A stretch of DNA of 20,288 bases from a virus: positions 1,682 through 21,969 of IMG/VR virus record IMGVR_UViG_3300030118_001428; one strand, given 5' to 3'. Under the pieces are notes generated by a model. The model saw only the letters and a list, made by a program, of their open reading frames with translations. It was not told the DNA's origin and searched no databases. This document shows positions 14,516-20,288 of this stretch, one piece after another (the stretch's first letter is position 1; each line of letters opens with the position of its first letter). The translations under genes and the position numbers were made by a program.

Positions 14516-15063
14516 TAACTACCCCACCTAATATTTGATTTTGTAATATGTGCATACTCTAATCCGACATCGCTTGCAAAAGCTAATTGTTGTGATTCAT
14601 CAGTAAAGTGCCTGCCTTTTTTTAAGTTCCAATTTGACCAATGATTCGAACAAGTTACAGTTATTTTTGAATCTGTTTTGCTTTCTTCAACTTCAACATT
14701 TTTTATATTTCCTGAGAAATAAGTTAGTGCATCTATAAATGAATCATTTGAATCAAAAAAACCAAGATAAATATTTACTGAATTATCAATATAGTTTTGA
14801 TCATCAAATACTGATATCAGTGTTGAATTTATGTTTGATAACTCAATGGATGTTTCTTCTACTTTAAGCTCTCCTGTTTCTGGTGTCGTGCTTACTGCTA
14901 TTATTTCACCAGAAGATGTATAGGTATTTGAATCGTAAGTTACGTCAAACTGATTATCAGTTAATCTAAAAACTGTTGATGTATTTATTTCTAACAGGAA
15001 GCAAAATGTATTAGTGGGATTTGCTAGTTGCGTAAGTAAAGATGAACTTAAACTTCTTGACAT
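14515..15063 (-). CDS. Minor tail protein, DUF2163-like
   Basis: A 182-residue beta-rich protein. The start (S-S-S-L-L-T-Q-L-A-N-P-T-N-T-F-C-F-L-L-E) and F-R-L-T-D-N-Q-F-D-V-T-Y-D-S-N-T-Y resemble the N-terminal part of DUF2163/hub-type tail proteins; V-T-C-S-N-H-W-S-N-W near the end fits the domain as well. It lies between another tail-tip gene and J, where lambda has L, K and I. By position it is part of the tail tip. No NlpC/P60 protein (lambda K type) follows, unlike in many related phages. Confidence 0.65.
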   Translation of the reverse strand: MSRSLSSSLLTQLANPTNTFCFLLEINTSTVFRLTDNQFDVTYDSNTYTSSGEIIAVSTTPETGELKVEETSIELSNINSTLISVFDDQNYIDNSVNIYLGFFDSNDSFIDALTYFSGNIKNVEVEESKTDSKITVTCSNHWSNWNLKKGRHFTDESQQLAFASDVGLEYAHITKSNIRWGS

Positions 15064-15665
15064 TATTCAATGCACTCTCGCAATGAAAAGCTAACAGAAA
15101 ACAATCCAGAAGCATCTGTTGTATATAGAACATCACTATCTAGATATACTTTAAAGTTTGGTTGATCAACTGTAACTGCTTCGCTGTTTGCAAGCGTAGA
15201 TATTATGCTAGGTGATATTGTTGCTGTGCCATTGCCACTACTATCTGAATCTAAATCTGATTCAAGAATATAGACCTTATCGTGATTAGCAAACTTAATT
15301 ACATCTCCTGCTTTCAAAACATCTGTTGTTGAATTATCAAAACCTGACAATGCTATTGTTGAATCTCCTACGCTATGAGATCCATTAACAACTATATCTG
15401 TTTGAGTTCTATTAGCACCTCTATTTGTAATTGGATATGTGTAATCAAATTTATCAAAAGAGTTTTGCTGTTTTTTAAGGAAAGCAAAAACATCCATCGC
15501 ATCATCTTTTGATAAAGGTGGTAATGTAATATCCAGAGTAAAATATTGTGATCCGTATTTCCTAGTAACTCTTTTACCAGATACAGATTGATTAATTAAG
15601 TTAGGTCTATTGTCTTGCAATGATAAGCTGCTAGGTTTTATGGTTGTTGGAAAAGTACCTGACAT
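15063..15665 (-). CDS. Minor tail / distal tail protein
   Basis: A 200-residue protein starting M-S-G-T-F-P-T-T-I-K-P-S-S-L with Q-S-V-S-G-K-R-V-T-R-K-Y-G-S-Q-Y-F (27-43) and L-P-P-L-S-K-D-D-A-M. This pattern belongs to a small family regularly found between tape measure and hub genes in marine siphophages, taken to form the ring below the tail tube. The end (L-F-S-V-S-F-S-L-R-E-C-I-E) is a beta strand with a conserved C-terminal E. Both ends overlap neighbours by 1 nt (TAATG). Confidence 0.65.
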   Translation of the reverse strand: MSGTFPTTIKPSSLSLQDNRPNLINQSVSGKRVTRKYGSQYFTLDITLPPLSKDDAMDVFAFLKKQQNSFDKFDYTYPITNRGANRTQTDIVVNGSHSVGDSTIALSGFDNSTTDVLKAGDVIKFANHDKVYILESDLDSDSSGNGTATISPSIISTLANSEAVTVDQPNFKVYLDSDVLYTTDASGLFSVSFSLRECIE

Positions 15666-17395
15666 TATGCTATCCCCATTTTACCTCTTGAGTTATAAGC
15701 TTGATTTACCATGCTTATTATCATGTTTTTTCTAGTAGCAAGCAATTCATCAAAACCTGCTGCATCTACTGTAGATATATTAAAGTTTACAGTTGCACCC
15801 ATACCTTGTCCTTTTGTGTGATCTATAACTGTTTCGTTAGGATGTAATATTGCAGGGAAGCCACCACGTCCATCTACACCACCTGCTCTAACACCCATAC
15901 CTGTATAACCACCACCTTCAGCATCAAATAGAGTGCCACCATCTGTCAATCTATTAAATTCCATAAGATCACCCAACTTACCACCTGCAAGCATATTTCT
16001 AAATGGATCAATTAATCTAGCAACTAGTAATTGTTGAATTGCAACCCTAATAAGTTGTTCTACAACAAAATCTGCAAAACTCTTAAATGATAACTTTCCA
16101 TTTCTTAAGCCTTCCACAATACTATCTTCAAATTTTTTCATTGAATTAACTGCAATAGTATCAAGTGTTTTTGAAACGTCTGCTAGTGAATCTTTAAATG
16201 CATTTATTGGATTTACCCTATCAAGCTCATTGTTAGCTTTTACTAATGAACTTAAAAAGCCATCTTGACCATCTCTTAAATCTTCTAAGGTGATTTTGTA
16301 TTTATTTAATTTATTTGCAGTTTCTTCTGCTGCTTCACCATGATTAGTTGTTTGTCTTTTCAAAAATCTAATGTCTCCTTCTAAACCCTGTATAGGAAAT
16401 CTAAGACCATCTATCTCATTAGTTAAATCTTTAAAAGGTATTGATTCTAAAATTGCAATACCTAATTCTCTAAAAACTATTTCTAATTCTAAAGCTTTAA
16501 TTTGCACCTCTCTAAGCGTTGTTGCAAATTGATCTCTAAAATTACCAACAGCAATAATTGCATTTTTAGCAAACTCAACAATTGAGTTTTGTATAAATAC
16601 AGCTATAGCATCCATACCACCAAAGTCATCTATTATCTTTTGTATCTTATCTGCAATTGTTACTTGTATTTTTTCAAAAATAGGTAAAAAACTAGCTGAA
16701 ACATTATTAACAAAAGAGCCAATTTGCATTTTAATAACACCAACAGCATCGTTAAAAGCTTCAACTCTTCTTATAGTTTTTGTAGATAAAATTAAACCTA
16801 ATCGTTCTGCTCTATCAATAAAACCATCCATACCTCTATTTGCTAAATCTTCAAGAGCATTTGTAAGTAAAATACCTTGTCGACCAAACAAGTTAGCTAG
16901 TGCTGTTGCTTTTTGTGTTTGACTTCCAAGACCACTTATACCAATCGCTACTTCTTCTAATAAAGTATCTGTAGATTTAAAATGACCATCCGTAGTTTCA
17001 AGCTCTACACCAAGAGCTTTAAAAATATCAGTCATAGTTTTAAGACCACGCTGAGAATCACCAACCGATCTTGCAAATTTCTCAAGTGCTTTATTAGCAC
17101 CTTCAATATTTGTACCTGATTCTCTAGCAGCTAAATGAAAAGCTTGAATAGCAGAAGTAGTAATACCTGTTCTCGTTGCAGTTTTGCCAATGGCATCAAT
17201 AAAGTCAAAAGATTTATTTACAACTAAAGCTAAAGCACCTGCTGCTGCTGTAGCAGCTAAACCAACACCTGCTACACCTTTTGCAGCACTAGCTGAAGCT
17301 GAACCAACTCCTTTCAATCCTTTAGTTACAGAATTAAAAGCAGCTTTAGTTCTATCTACTGCTGAAAGTTCAAATTTTACTTGTCTCTTTGCCAT
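15665..17395 (-). CDS. Tail tape measure protein
   Basis: A 576-residue protein, short for the family; at about 1.5 Angstrom per residue it implies a tail near 85 nm. The N-terminus is helical with an alanine-rich hydrophobic stretch (about 40-62), then F-H-L-A-A-R-E-S-G-T and A-L-A-N-L-F-G-R-Q-G, typical of lambda-type tape measures. The middle is coiled coil with hydrophobic parts. The C-terminus G-G-Y-T-G-M-G, G-G-V-D-G-R-G-G-F-P-A-I-L-H-P-N-E-T-V-I-D-H is the conserved end of the group. It sets tail length and is ejected with DNA. The ATG overlaps the stop of the frameshifted GT product by 1 nt (TAATG), which helps confirm that frame. Confidence 0.9.
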   Translation of the reverse strand: MAKRQVKFELSAVDRTKAAFNSVTKGLKGVGSASASAAKGVAGVGLAATAAAGALALVVNKSFDFIDAIGKTATRTGITTSAIQAFHLAARESGTNIEGANKALEKFARSVGDSQRGLKTMTDIFKALGVELETTDGHFKSTDTLLEEVAIGISGLGSQTQKATALANLFGRQGILLTNALEDLANRGMDGFIDRAERLGLILSTKTIRRVEAFNDAVGVIKMQIGSFVNNVSASFLPIFEKIQVTIADKIQKIIDDFGGMDAIAVFIQNSIVEFAKNAIIAVGNFRDQFATTLREVQIKALELEIVFRELGIAILESIPFKDLTNEIDGLRFPIQGLEGDIRFLKRQTTNHGEAAEETANKLNKYKITLEDLRDGQDGFLSSLVKANNELDRVNPINAFKDSLADVSKTLDTIAVNSMKKFEDSIVEGLRNGKLSFKSFADFVVEQLIRVAIQQLLVARLIDPFRNMLAGGKLGDLMEFNRLTDGGTLFDAEGGGYTGMGVRAGGVDGRGGFPAILHPNETVIDHTKGQGMGATVNFNISTVDAAGFDELLATRKNMIISMVNQAYNSRGKMGIA

Positions 17396-17873
17396 TACTT
17401 CTTGCTCTCTTCTTTTTTCAATTCAAAGTATGCAATCCAACCTTGATACTCTTCGATACTAATACTTTGCAATTCTTGTAATGTCTTGCCTAGTTTTTCT
17501 GCTAGTGCATATTGGAAAAACAAATTAGTATCTTTTTTTACTTTTTTTTGACATCCTCAATAGGCTCTTGTCCCATTATTTGTTGTGCTACACGCATCAA
17601 TACTTCTCTATCTACGTTGTTAAGCAGATCATTCTTATTACCAATGTCAAAAAGTTTATTGCCATCGGCATCAAGAGCTTTATAAATTAGCACATAAGCC
17701 ATCATCGTAAGATCATCCTCTTTACTAAGTCTGTACAACTTAGAGGTTTCTCCTAGTGATAATGGCTTACTGTAAATATATAAAGGCTCATTTTCATCTC
17801 CCCATTCAGGAACTTCAATCTTAGTGATCTCTTGACCGCTAAAATGTTGTTTGGCTTTATCTATAACTGACAT
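17395..17873 (-). CDS. Tail assembly chaperone, frameshifted long form (GT-type)
   Basis: A 159-residue product predicted by a -1 shift at 17541-17547: 111 residues from the short protein, then 48 from the -1 frame. The added part reads V-K-K-D-T-N-L-F-F-Q-Y-A-L-A-E-K-L-G-K-T, then L-Q-E-L-Q-S-I-S-I-E-E-Y and Q-G-W-I-A-Y-F-E-L-K-K-E-E-S-K-K. A-E-K-L-G-K-T-L-Q-E-L and a Y-Q-G-W-I-A-Y-F-E end are typical of the T part of gpGT. That frame has no ATG of its own and its TAA overlaps the tape measure ATG, so it fills a gap that would otherwise be empty. By analogy with lambda, GT holds the tape measure for assembly of the tube. Coordinates include a 1-nt re-reading. Confidence 0.8.
17538..17873 (-). 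CDS. Tail assembly chaperone, short form (G-type)
   Basis: The zero-frame product, 111 residues, ending at TAA 17540-17538 right after the slippery run. It has a compact beta start (I-T-K-I-E-V-P-E-W-G), then E-P-L-Y-I-Y-S-K-P-L-S-L-G-E and a helical half, L-T-M-M-A-Y-V-L-I-Y-K-A-L-D-A-D-G and V-L-M-R-V-A-Q-Q-I-M-G. This matches the small tail chaperones between tail tube and tape measure genes. It would be the major form, with the long form made by a minority of ribosomes. The start overlaps the tail tube stop by 1 nt (TAATG). Confidence 0.8.
   Translation of the reverse strand: MSVIDKAKQHFSGQEITKIEVPEWGDENEPLYIYSKPLSLGETSKLYRLSKEDDLTMMAYVLIYKALDADGNKLFDIGNKNDLLNNVDREVLMRVAQQIMGQEPIEDVKKK
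17541..17558 (-). promoter_or_regulatory. Programmed -1 frameshift site (A AAA AAG)
   Basis: The heptamer A-AAA-AAG, aligned with the zero frame (17547-17541), is the slippery sequence used in E. coli dnaX. It is part of a run of eight A followed by G, and the zero-frame stop TAA comes next. GAGG (17558-17555), 7 nt upstream, could act as an internal Shine-Dalgarno stimulator, as in dnaX. No clear downstream hairpin is seen. Confidence 0.8.
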
Positions 17874-18262
17874 TAATAAGTGCCTGTTGTTAAGCCACCT
17901 GTTCCTTGAACAGTAATAGTAGATTCTACTAAACCATCAAATGAAGATGATACAGATTTACCTGTAACAATTGCTGTGCCTGTAAGTTTTACATCGCCAC
18001 TTGCTGTTCCTTCTGGAGCAAAATTGAGTGTTACTGATGAACCTACAGATAAAGCTGTCTGTCCATTAGTATCAGTTTCATCATATAAAACGTCAACTGA
18101 TCCACTAAAGTCTTTAATAGAAGCTAAGTAAGTTTTGCTTGAATCACCCATACTTGTATCTTCTACAACGTCTATAGATTCATCAATACTAAAACTTCTG
18201 ATCTCAGCAATAGCGTTAGAACCAACTTGAACAGTGCCTTCCTTTCCTAAGTGAGTTGCCAT
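17873..18262 (-). CDS. Major tail (tube) protein, gpV / TP901-like
   Basis: A 129-residue beta-rich protein. V-Q-V-G-S-N-A-I-A-E-I-R-S-F-S-I-D (11-27), E-D-T-S-M-G-D, and K-D-F-S-G-S-V-D-V-L-Y-D-E (50-62) are typical of the phage tail tube group (TP901-1/phi13-like), followed by a strand-rich end G-L-V-E-S-T-I-T-V-Q-G-T-G. It should polymerise as stacked hexameric rings around the tape measure. It lies at the lambda V position, between the gpU-like and G/GT genes. Confidence 0.85.
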   Translation of the reverse strand: MATHLGKEGTVQVGSNAIAEIRSFSIDESIDVVEDTSMGDSSKTYLASIKDFSGSVDVLYDETDTNGQTALSVGSSVTLNFAPEGTASGDVKLTGTAIVTGKSVSSSFDGLVESTITVQGTGGLTTGTY

Positions 18263-18264
18263 AG

Positions 18265-18411
18265 TTATTCCTCGTTTTTAGTTTTAGAAGAAGATTTAAC
18301 TTTATCTTTCGATGGGATTGCTTCTTCCTTCCAACCCTTACTCAACAAATACTCAACACTATCAGGGTGAGCATCTATAGAACTTTTACCATTTGGACTA
18401 ATTAATTTCAT
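18265..18411 (-). CDS. Small protein, 48 aa, between tail terminator and tail tube
   Basis: A short gene in what looks like an empty 161-nt gap. It starts MKLISPNGKSSIDAHPDSVE, goes on Y-L-L-S-K-G-W-K-E-E, and ends in a Lys/Ser/Glu-rich tail. GAGGG stands 6 nt before the ATG. The stop is 2 nt before the tail tube ATG. The V-x-x-L-L-x-x-G-W pattern with a charged flexible tail is common in small phage head or tail genes, and the product resembles the 69-aa protein after the capsid gene in layout. Function unknown; possibly a minor virion or assembly protein. Confidence 0.65.
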   Translation of the reverse strand: MKLISPNGKSSIDAHPDSVEYLLSKGWKEEAIPSKDKVKSSSKTKNEE

Positions 18412-18423
18412 AATTTTCCCTCT

Positions 18424-18864
18424 TTAAACTGCTACATCAGGATTGGTTTCCTGAACGTAGTATTTTGTTAAAAATGTAAGCGAAACAAAACCCATTGGTT
18501 GTTCGCCTTCCGCATTAAACTCTATTTCTGTTGATTCTAAAAAAGTGTCTTTTGCAAGACCACCCAATGTTGTATCAGCAGCAATAGCTTCTTCAACTTC
18601 TTTGCATATTGTATCAATAGTATCATCAAAGTTCGAAGTTCCTTTTGCATAGCCTTCTACAATCACGCTTAGATCTCTTTGCATAACTCTATCATTATGC
18701 ATAACTAGTGGTTCAGATGTTTCTGATTTTGTGTAAATTACTAATGCAGGCAAAGTATCTAAAGGATAAACTCTTGATTCATGCACCCTTGTTCCTGTAG
18801 TTGTTAAATTATTAAGATTTGTTCCAAAGTATTCTCTAATCTGTTGTCTTACATGATTTGCCAT
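18424..18864 (-). CDS. Tail terminator, gpU-like
   Basis: A 146-residue protein starting M-A-N-H-V-R-Q-Q-I-R-E-Y-F-G, with R-V-Y-P-L-D-T-L-P-A-L-V-I-Y-T-K-S-E, R-D-L-S-V-I-V-E-G-Y-A-K, D-T-I-D-T-I-C-K-E-V-E-E-A-I, and F-L-E-S-T-E-I-E-F at about 107-115. These are the marks of the gpU-type terminator group, which by family caps the finished tail tube and joins it to the head. It occupies the lambda U position. The start overlaps the upstream stop by 1 nt. Confidence 0.75.
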   Translation of the reverse strand: MANHVRQQIREYFGTNLNNLTTTGTRVHESRVYPLDTLPALVIYTKSETSEPLVMHNDRVMQRDLSVIVEGYAKGTSNFDDTIDTICKEVEEAIAADTTLGGLAKDTFLESTEIEFNAEGEQPMGFVSLTFLTKYYVQETNPDVAV

Positions 18865-19214
18865 TACACTTCCTCAAGAATTAGAGATGAAAAACCTGTG
18901 CGATCTTTCTGCACATTAACAATAGTGTAGTTTTGAGCAGCTTTTAAAGTATTGCCATCAACATCTTTTATAGCTTCAACATTTAATAAATCGCCAAAAG
19001 ATGCATTTGGAACATCAACACTTCTAGCATAAGCTATCGGTTTCAAAGCTTCCAAACCAATACCTTCATCTTGCAATATAAATTCATTGTTTAAAATTAC
19101 ACTAATAGACGAAGCAGTTCCGCTTCTAGTGTAAGTTGCACCCACACCATGTCCATAATCTTTATCTAAATAATTAAGCATATCTGCTTCTGTTTCTAAT
19201 CTAAATTGGCTCAT
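18864..19214 (-). CDS. Head-tail joining protein, FII-like (copy B)
   Basis: A 116-residue protein homologous to the gene directly upstream: L-E-T-E-A-D-M-L-N-Y matches L-E-S-A-A-D-F-S-S-Y, both have G-H-G-V, and D-V-P, G-N-T-L-x-A-A and T-G-x-x-S-L-x-L recur near the end. The group resembles lambda FII/phage head-tail joining proteins. Its position right before the gpU-like gene corresponds to lambda FII/Z. The start overlaps the upstream stop by 4 nt (ATGA). Confidence 0.65.
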   Translation of the reverse strand: MSQFRLETEADMLNYLDKDYGHGVGATYTRSGTASSISVILNNEFILQDEGIGLEALKPIAYARSVDVPNASFGDLLNVEAIKDVDGNTLKAAQNYTIVNVQKDRTGFSSLILEEV

Positions 19215-19612
19215 TGTTTCTGTAATACTAATGAGACTAAGCCTGTGTTATCAGGCTCAACTGTTTTAACTAAAAATGTAGTTGCTGCAACAAGTGTATT
19301 ACCCTGATCTGTTGTTATAGCATCTACTCTTAATTCATCGTTTTGTGATATGAATGGAACGTCTGTAGCTTTTACAACTGCTCTTGGCTCAAAACCATCT
19401 ACATCAACAGTGCCACCACCAATTCCAAAATATTCCTGATCTATTATCAAATTAATGACACTTGTATTACCATCATCAATAAAACTCATAGTATCAATCA
19501 ATGGAAAATCATCAAAGAAGTTCTGCTGTTTTTCAATAAAAGTTCCCGTAACACCATGACCTGTTGTGGTTTCTACATAGCTTGAAAAATCAGCAGCACT
19601 CTCTAATGGCAT
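19211..19612 (-). CDS. Head-tail joining protein, FII-like (copy A)
   Basis: A 133-residue protein, paralog of the next gene, longer by an inserted stretch in the middle (E-K-Q-Q-N-F-F-D-D-F and D-G-N-T-S). The beta-rich C-terminal half, with D-E-L-R-V-D-A-I-T and L-V-A-A-T-T-F-L-V-K-T-V, fits small head-tail connectors. One of the pair may be the FII equivalent and the other may fill the gpZ or stopper place; the sequence does not say which. It starts with a 1-nt TAATG overlap. Confidence 0.65.
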   Translation of the reverse strand: MPLESAADFSSYVETTTGHGVTGTFIEKQQNFFDDFPLIDTMSFIDDGNTSVINLIIDQEYFGIGGGTVDVDGFEPRAVVKATDVPFISQNDELRVDAITTDQGNTLVAATTFLVKTVEPDNTGLVSLVLQKQ

Positions 19613-19821
19613 TATTTTTTACTTCTTTTCTTAGGTTTAGGAGTTTCAGATTTTTCTAATCCTACGCTTCTATTAGTTTCTTTTTTTGGCTTGCCTTTGT
19701 ATTCTTCAGCTTTACCATAACCAACCAATGATCTTCCTTCATCAATAGGAAGCTCAACAACATCACCTGCTTTTACTTTTTCTTTGTTAGCAACTGTGTC
19801 GCTTAGTATTAAATATTTCAT
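19612..19821 (-). CDS. Small head-region protein, 69 aa (FI position)
   Basis: Read from the ATG at 19821 (AGGTGG 5 nt upstream): MKYLILSDTVANKEKVKAGD, then V-V-E-L-P-I-D-E-G-R-S-L-V-G-Y-G-K-A-E-E, a small barrel-like part, and a highly basic tail (K-P-K-K-R-S-K-K). A longer reading from 19884 would translate through the hairpin and is not preferred. Such small proteins between capsid and connector genes are common; in lambda this is the FI place. The basic tail could bind DNA or the capsid. Function unknown. Confidence 0.7.
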   Translation of the reverse strand: MKYLILSDTVANKEKVKAGDVVELPIDEGRSLVGYGKAEEYKGKPKKETNRSVGLEKSETPKPKKRSKK

Positions 19822-19840
19822 ATACCCACCTTTTCTAAGT

Positions 19841-19862
19841 TGGGTGGCAATTAAGCCACCCA
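19841..19862. other. Stable hairpin after the capsid gene
   Basis: An 8-bp perfect stem TGGGTGGC / GCCACCCA with a 6-base loop, six of eight pairs G-C, in an otherwise AT-rich region. It lies 27 nt after the capsid stop. In the direction of transcription it is followed by AACTTAG with no U run, so it is not a standard terminator. It may protect the 3' end of capsid mRNA or weaken read-through; the plus strand has a short T run after it. Confidence 0.6.
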
Positions 19863-19888
19863 TTTTGTTAGTTGTTAAAACCACTCAA

Positions 19889-20288
19889 TTATGAAGCAGC
19901 ACAGAAAGACACAGCGTGTCTAACAGCTACATCAACTGATTGTAAAGCAACTATTCTTACTGTTCCTGAACTTGAAGATGTATAAGGATCAACAACAATG
20001 TCTAATCCACCAAACATTCCAATAAGTAAGTCATTAAAGTTACCAAACACATAATTGTTTGCAGTTAACTGTGGAGATACAACTGCTCTGTAGCCATTGA
20101 TCTCGTCATTAACAGCAACAAATTGTGCTGTGTTGGTTGCTTTTTCAGTAGTTTTCAATGTGCCATAGTTAGTTGGATGCACAATATAAGCTAGATCACC
20201 AAGTAAAGCATTATCTACTCTAATTGCTGTTTCCATACTTACAAGCTCTGCGAAGGTTGGGGCAGCAGCACTTGAAAGTGATACTGTG
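19889..20288 (-). CDS. Major capsid protein, C-terminal part (start outside window)
   Basis: The frame is open to the window edge, giving 132 residues of the C-terminus; the ATG at 20236 is internal. A-P-T-F-A-E-L-V-S-M-E-T-A-I-R, L-A-Y-I-V-H-P-T-N-Y-G-T-L-K (near 20190), G-Y-R-A-V-V-S-P-Q-L, V-F-G-N-F-N-D-L-L-I-G-M-F-G-G-L-D-I-V-V-D-P-Y-T and A-V-R-H-A-V-S-F form the end of an HK97-fold major capsid protein of the group with a C-terminal D-(P/T)-Y-(T/S) motif. It builds the icosahedral shell. The protease, portal and terminase genes should lie beyond 20288. Confidence 0.85.
   Translation of the reverse strand, partial: TVSLSSAAAPTFAELVSMETAIRVDNALLGDLAYIVHPTNYGTLKTTEKATNTAQFVAVNDEINGYRAVVSPQLTANNYVFGNFNDLLIGMFGGLDIVVDPYTSSSSGTVRIVALQSVDVAVRHAVSFCAAS

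Noticed and set aside
17184-17462. Plus-strand 92-codon frame with an Ala/Pro-rich start
   Set aside because: Antisense of the tape measure N-terminus and the -1 frame of the chaperone, both of which match known families.
19841-19862. Hairpin as a Rho-independent terminator of the minus-strand operon
   Set aside because: No U run follows in the direction of transcription, and essential tail genes lie downstream.
19822-19884. Longer 90-aa reading of the FI-position gene
   Set aside because: It would translate through the GC-rich hairpin; the ATG at 19821 has an AGGTGG site and a natural protein start.
1-20288. tRNA genes, CRISPR array, IS element, integrase or att site
   Set aside because: The gaps are too short for tRNAs or arrays, no spaced repeats of CRISPR type occur, and no transposase or integrase motifs were found.

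Overview
The window is a piece of an AT-rich (roughly two-thirds A+T by eye) double-stranded DNA tailed phage. Every supported gene lies on the minus strand, so transcription runs from position 20288 down to 1. The head and tail genes follow the lambda order (E - FI position - FII - U - V - G/GT - H - tip genes - J). A tape-measure gene without any sheath gene points to a siphovirus. The GTA-type 3-TM holin, the DUF2163-like tail protein, the style of the tail genes and the base composition resemble marine phages of Alphaproteobacteria or similar hosts. No host marker is present, so the host is an inference. A free phage and a prophage cannot be told apart here: no integrase, repressor or att site is visible.

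Right part (20288 to 11585), virion assembly: the C-terminal part of the major capsid protein, a strong hairpin, a 69-aa protein at the lambda FI position, two tandem FII-like head-tail joining paralogs, a gpU-like tail terminator, an easily missed 48-aa gene, the tail tube protein, a tail assembly chaperone whose longer GT-type form needs a -1 ribosomal frameshift on A AAA AAG, a 576-aa tape measure protein, two tail-tip proteins and a 976-aa J-like tip protein. Most of these genes are joined by 1-nt stop/start overlaps (TAATG or TAGTG) or by ATGA, so they look translationally coupled.

Middle part (11525 to 5490), fibre and lysis: a 1344-aa repetitive tail fibre ending in an S74 intramolecular chaperone, two small proteins usual behind fibres in marine phages, an XhlA-like membrane protein, a 3-TM holin, a T4-type lysozyme with an E-8aa-C-5aa-S triad, and an I-Ssp6803I-like PD-(D/E)XK nuclease that starts inside the lysozyme gene.

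Left part (5485 to 1), DNA metabolism: a plausible sigma70-type promoter opens a cluster of five small unknown genes joined by near-identical stop/start cassettes, two of which share an exact 21-bp direct repeat. Then come a YqaJ-type exonuclease, a 34-aa single-TM protein, a solitary DNA methyltransferase, a ribbon-helix-helix protein, a Holliday-resolvase-like nuclease, an SSB-like protein with a DDLPF tail, and the start of a primase gene that runs off the window. The set suits recombination-coupled phage DNA replication. No gene-free stretch exceeds 170 bases.
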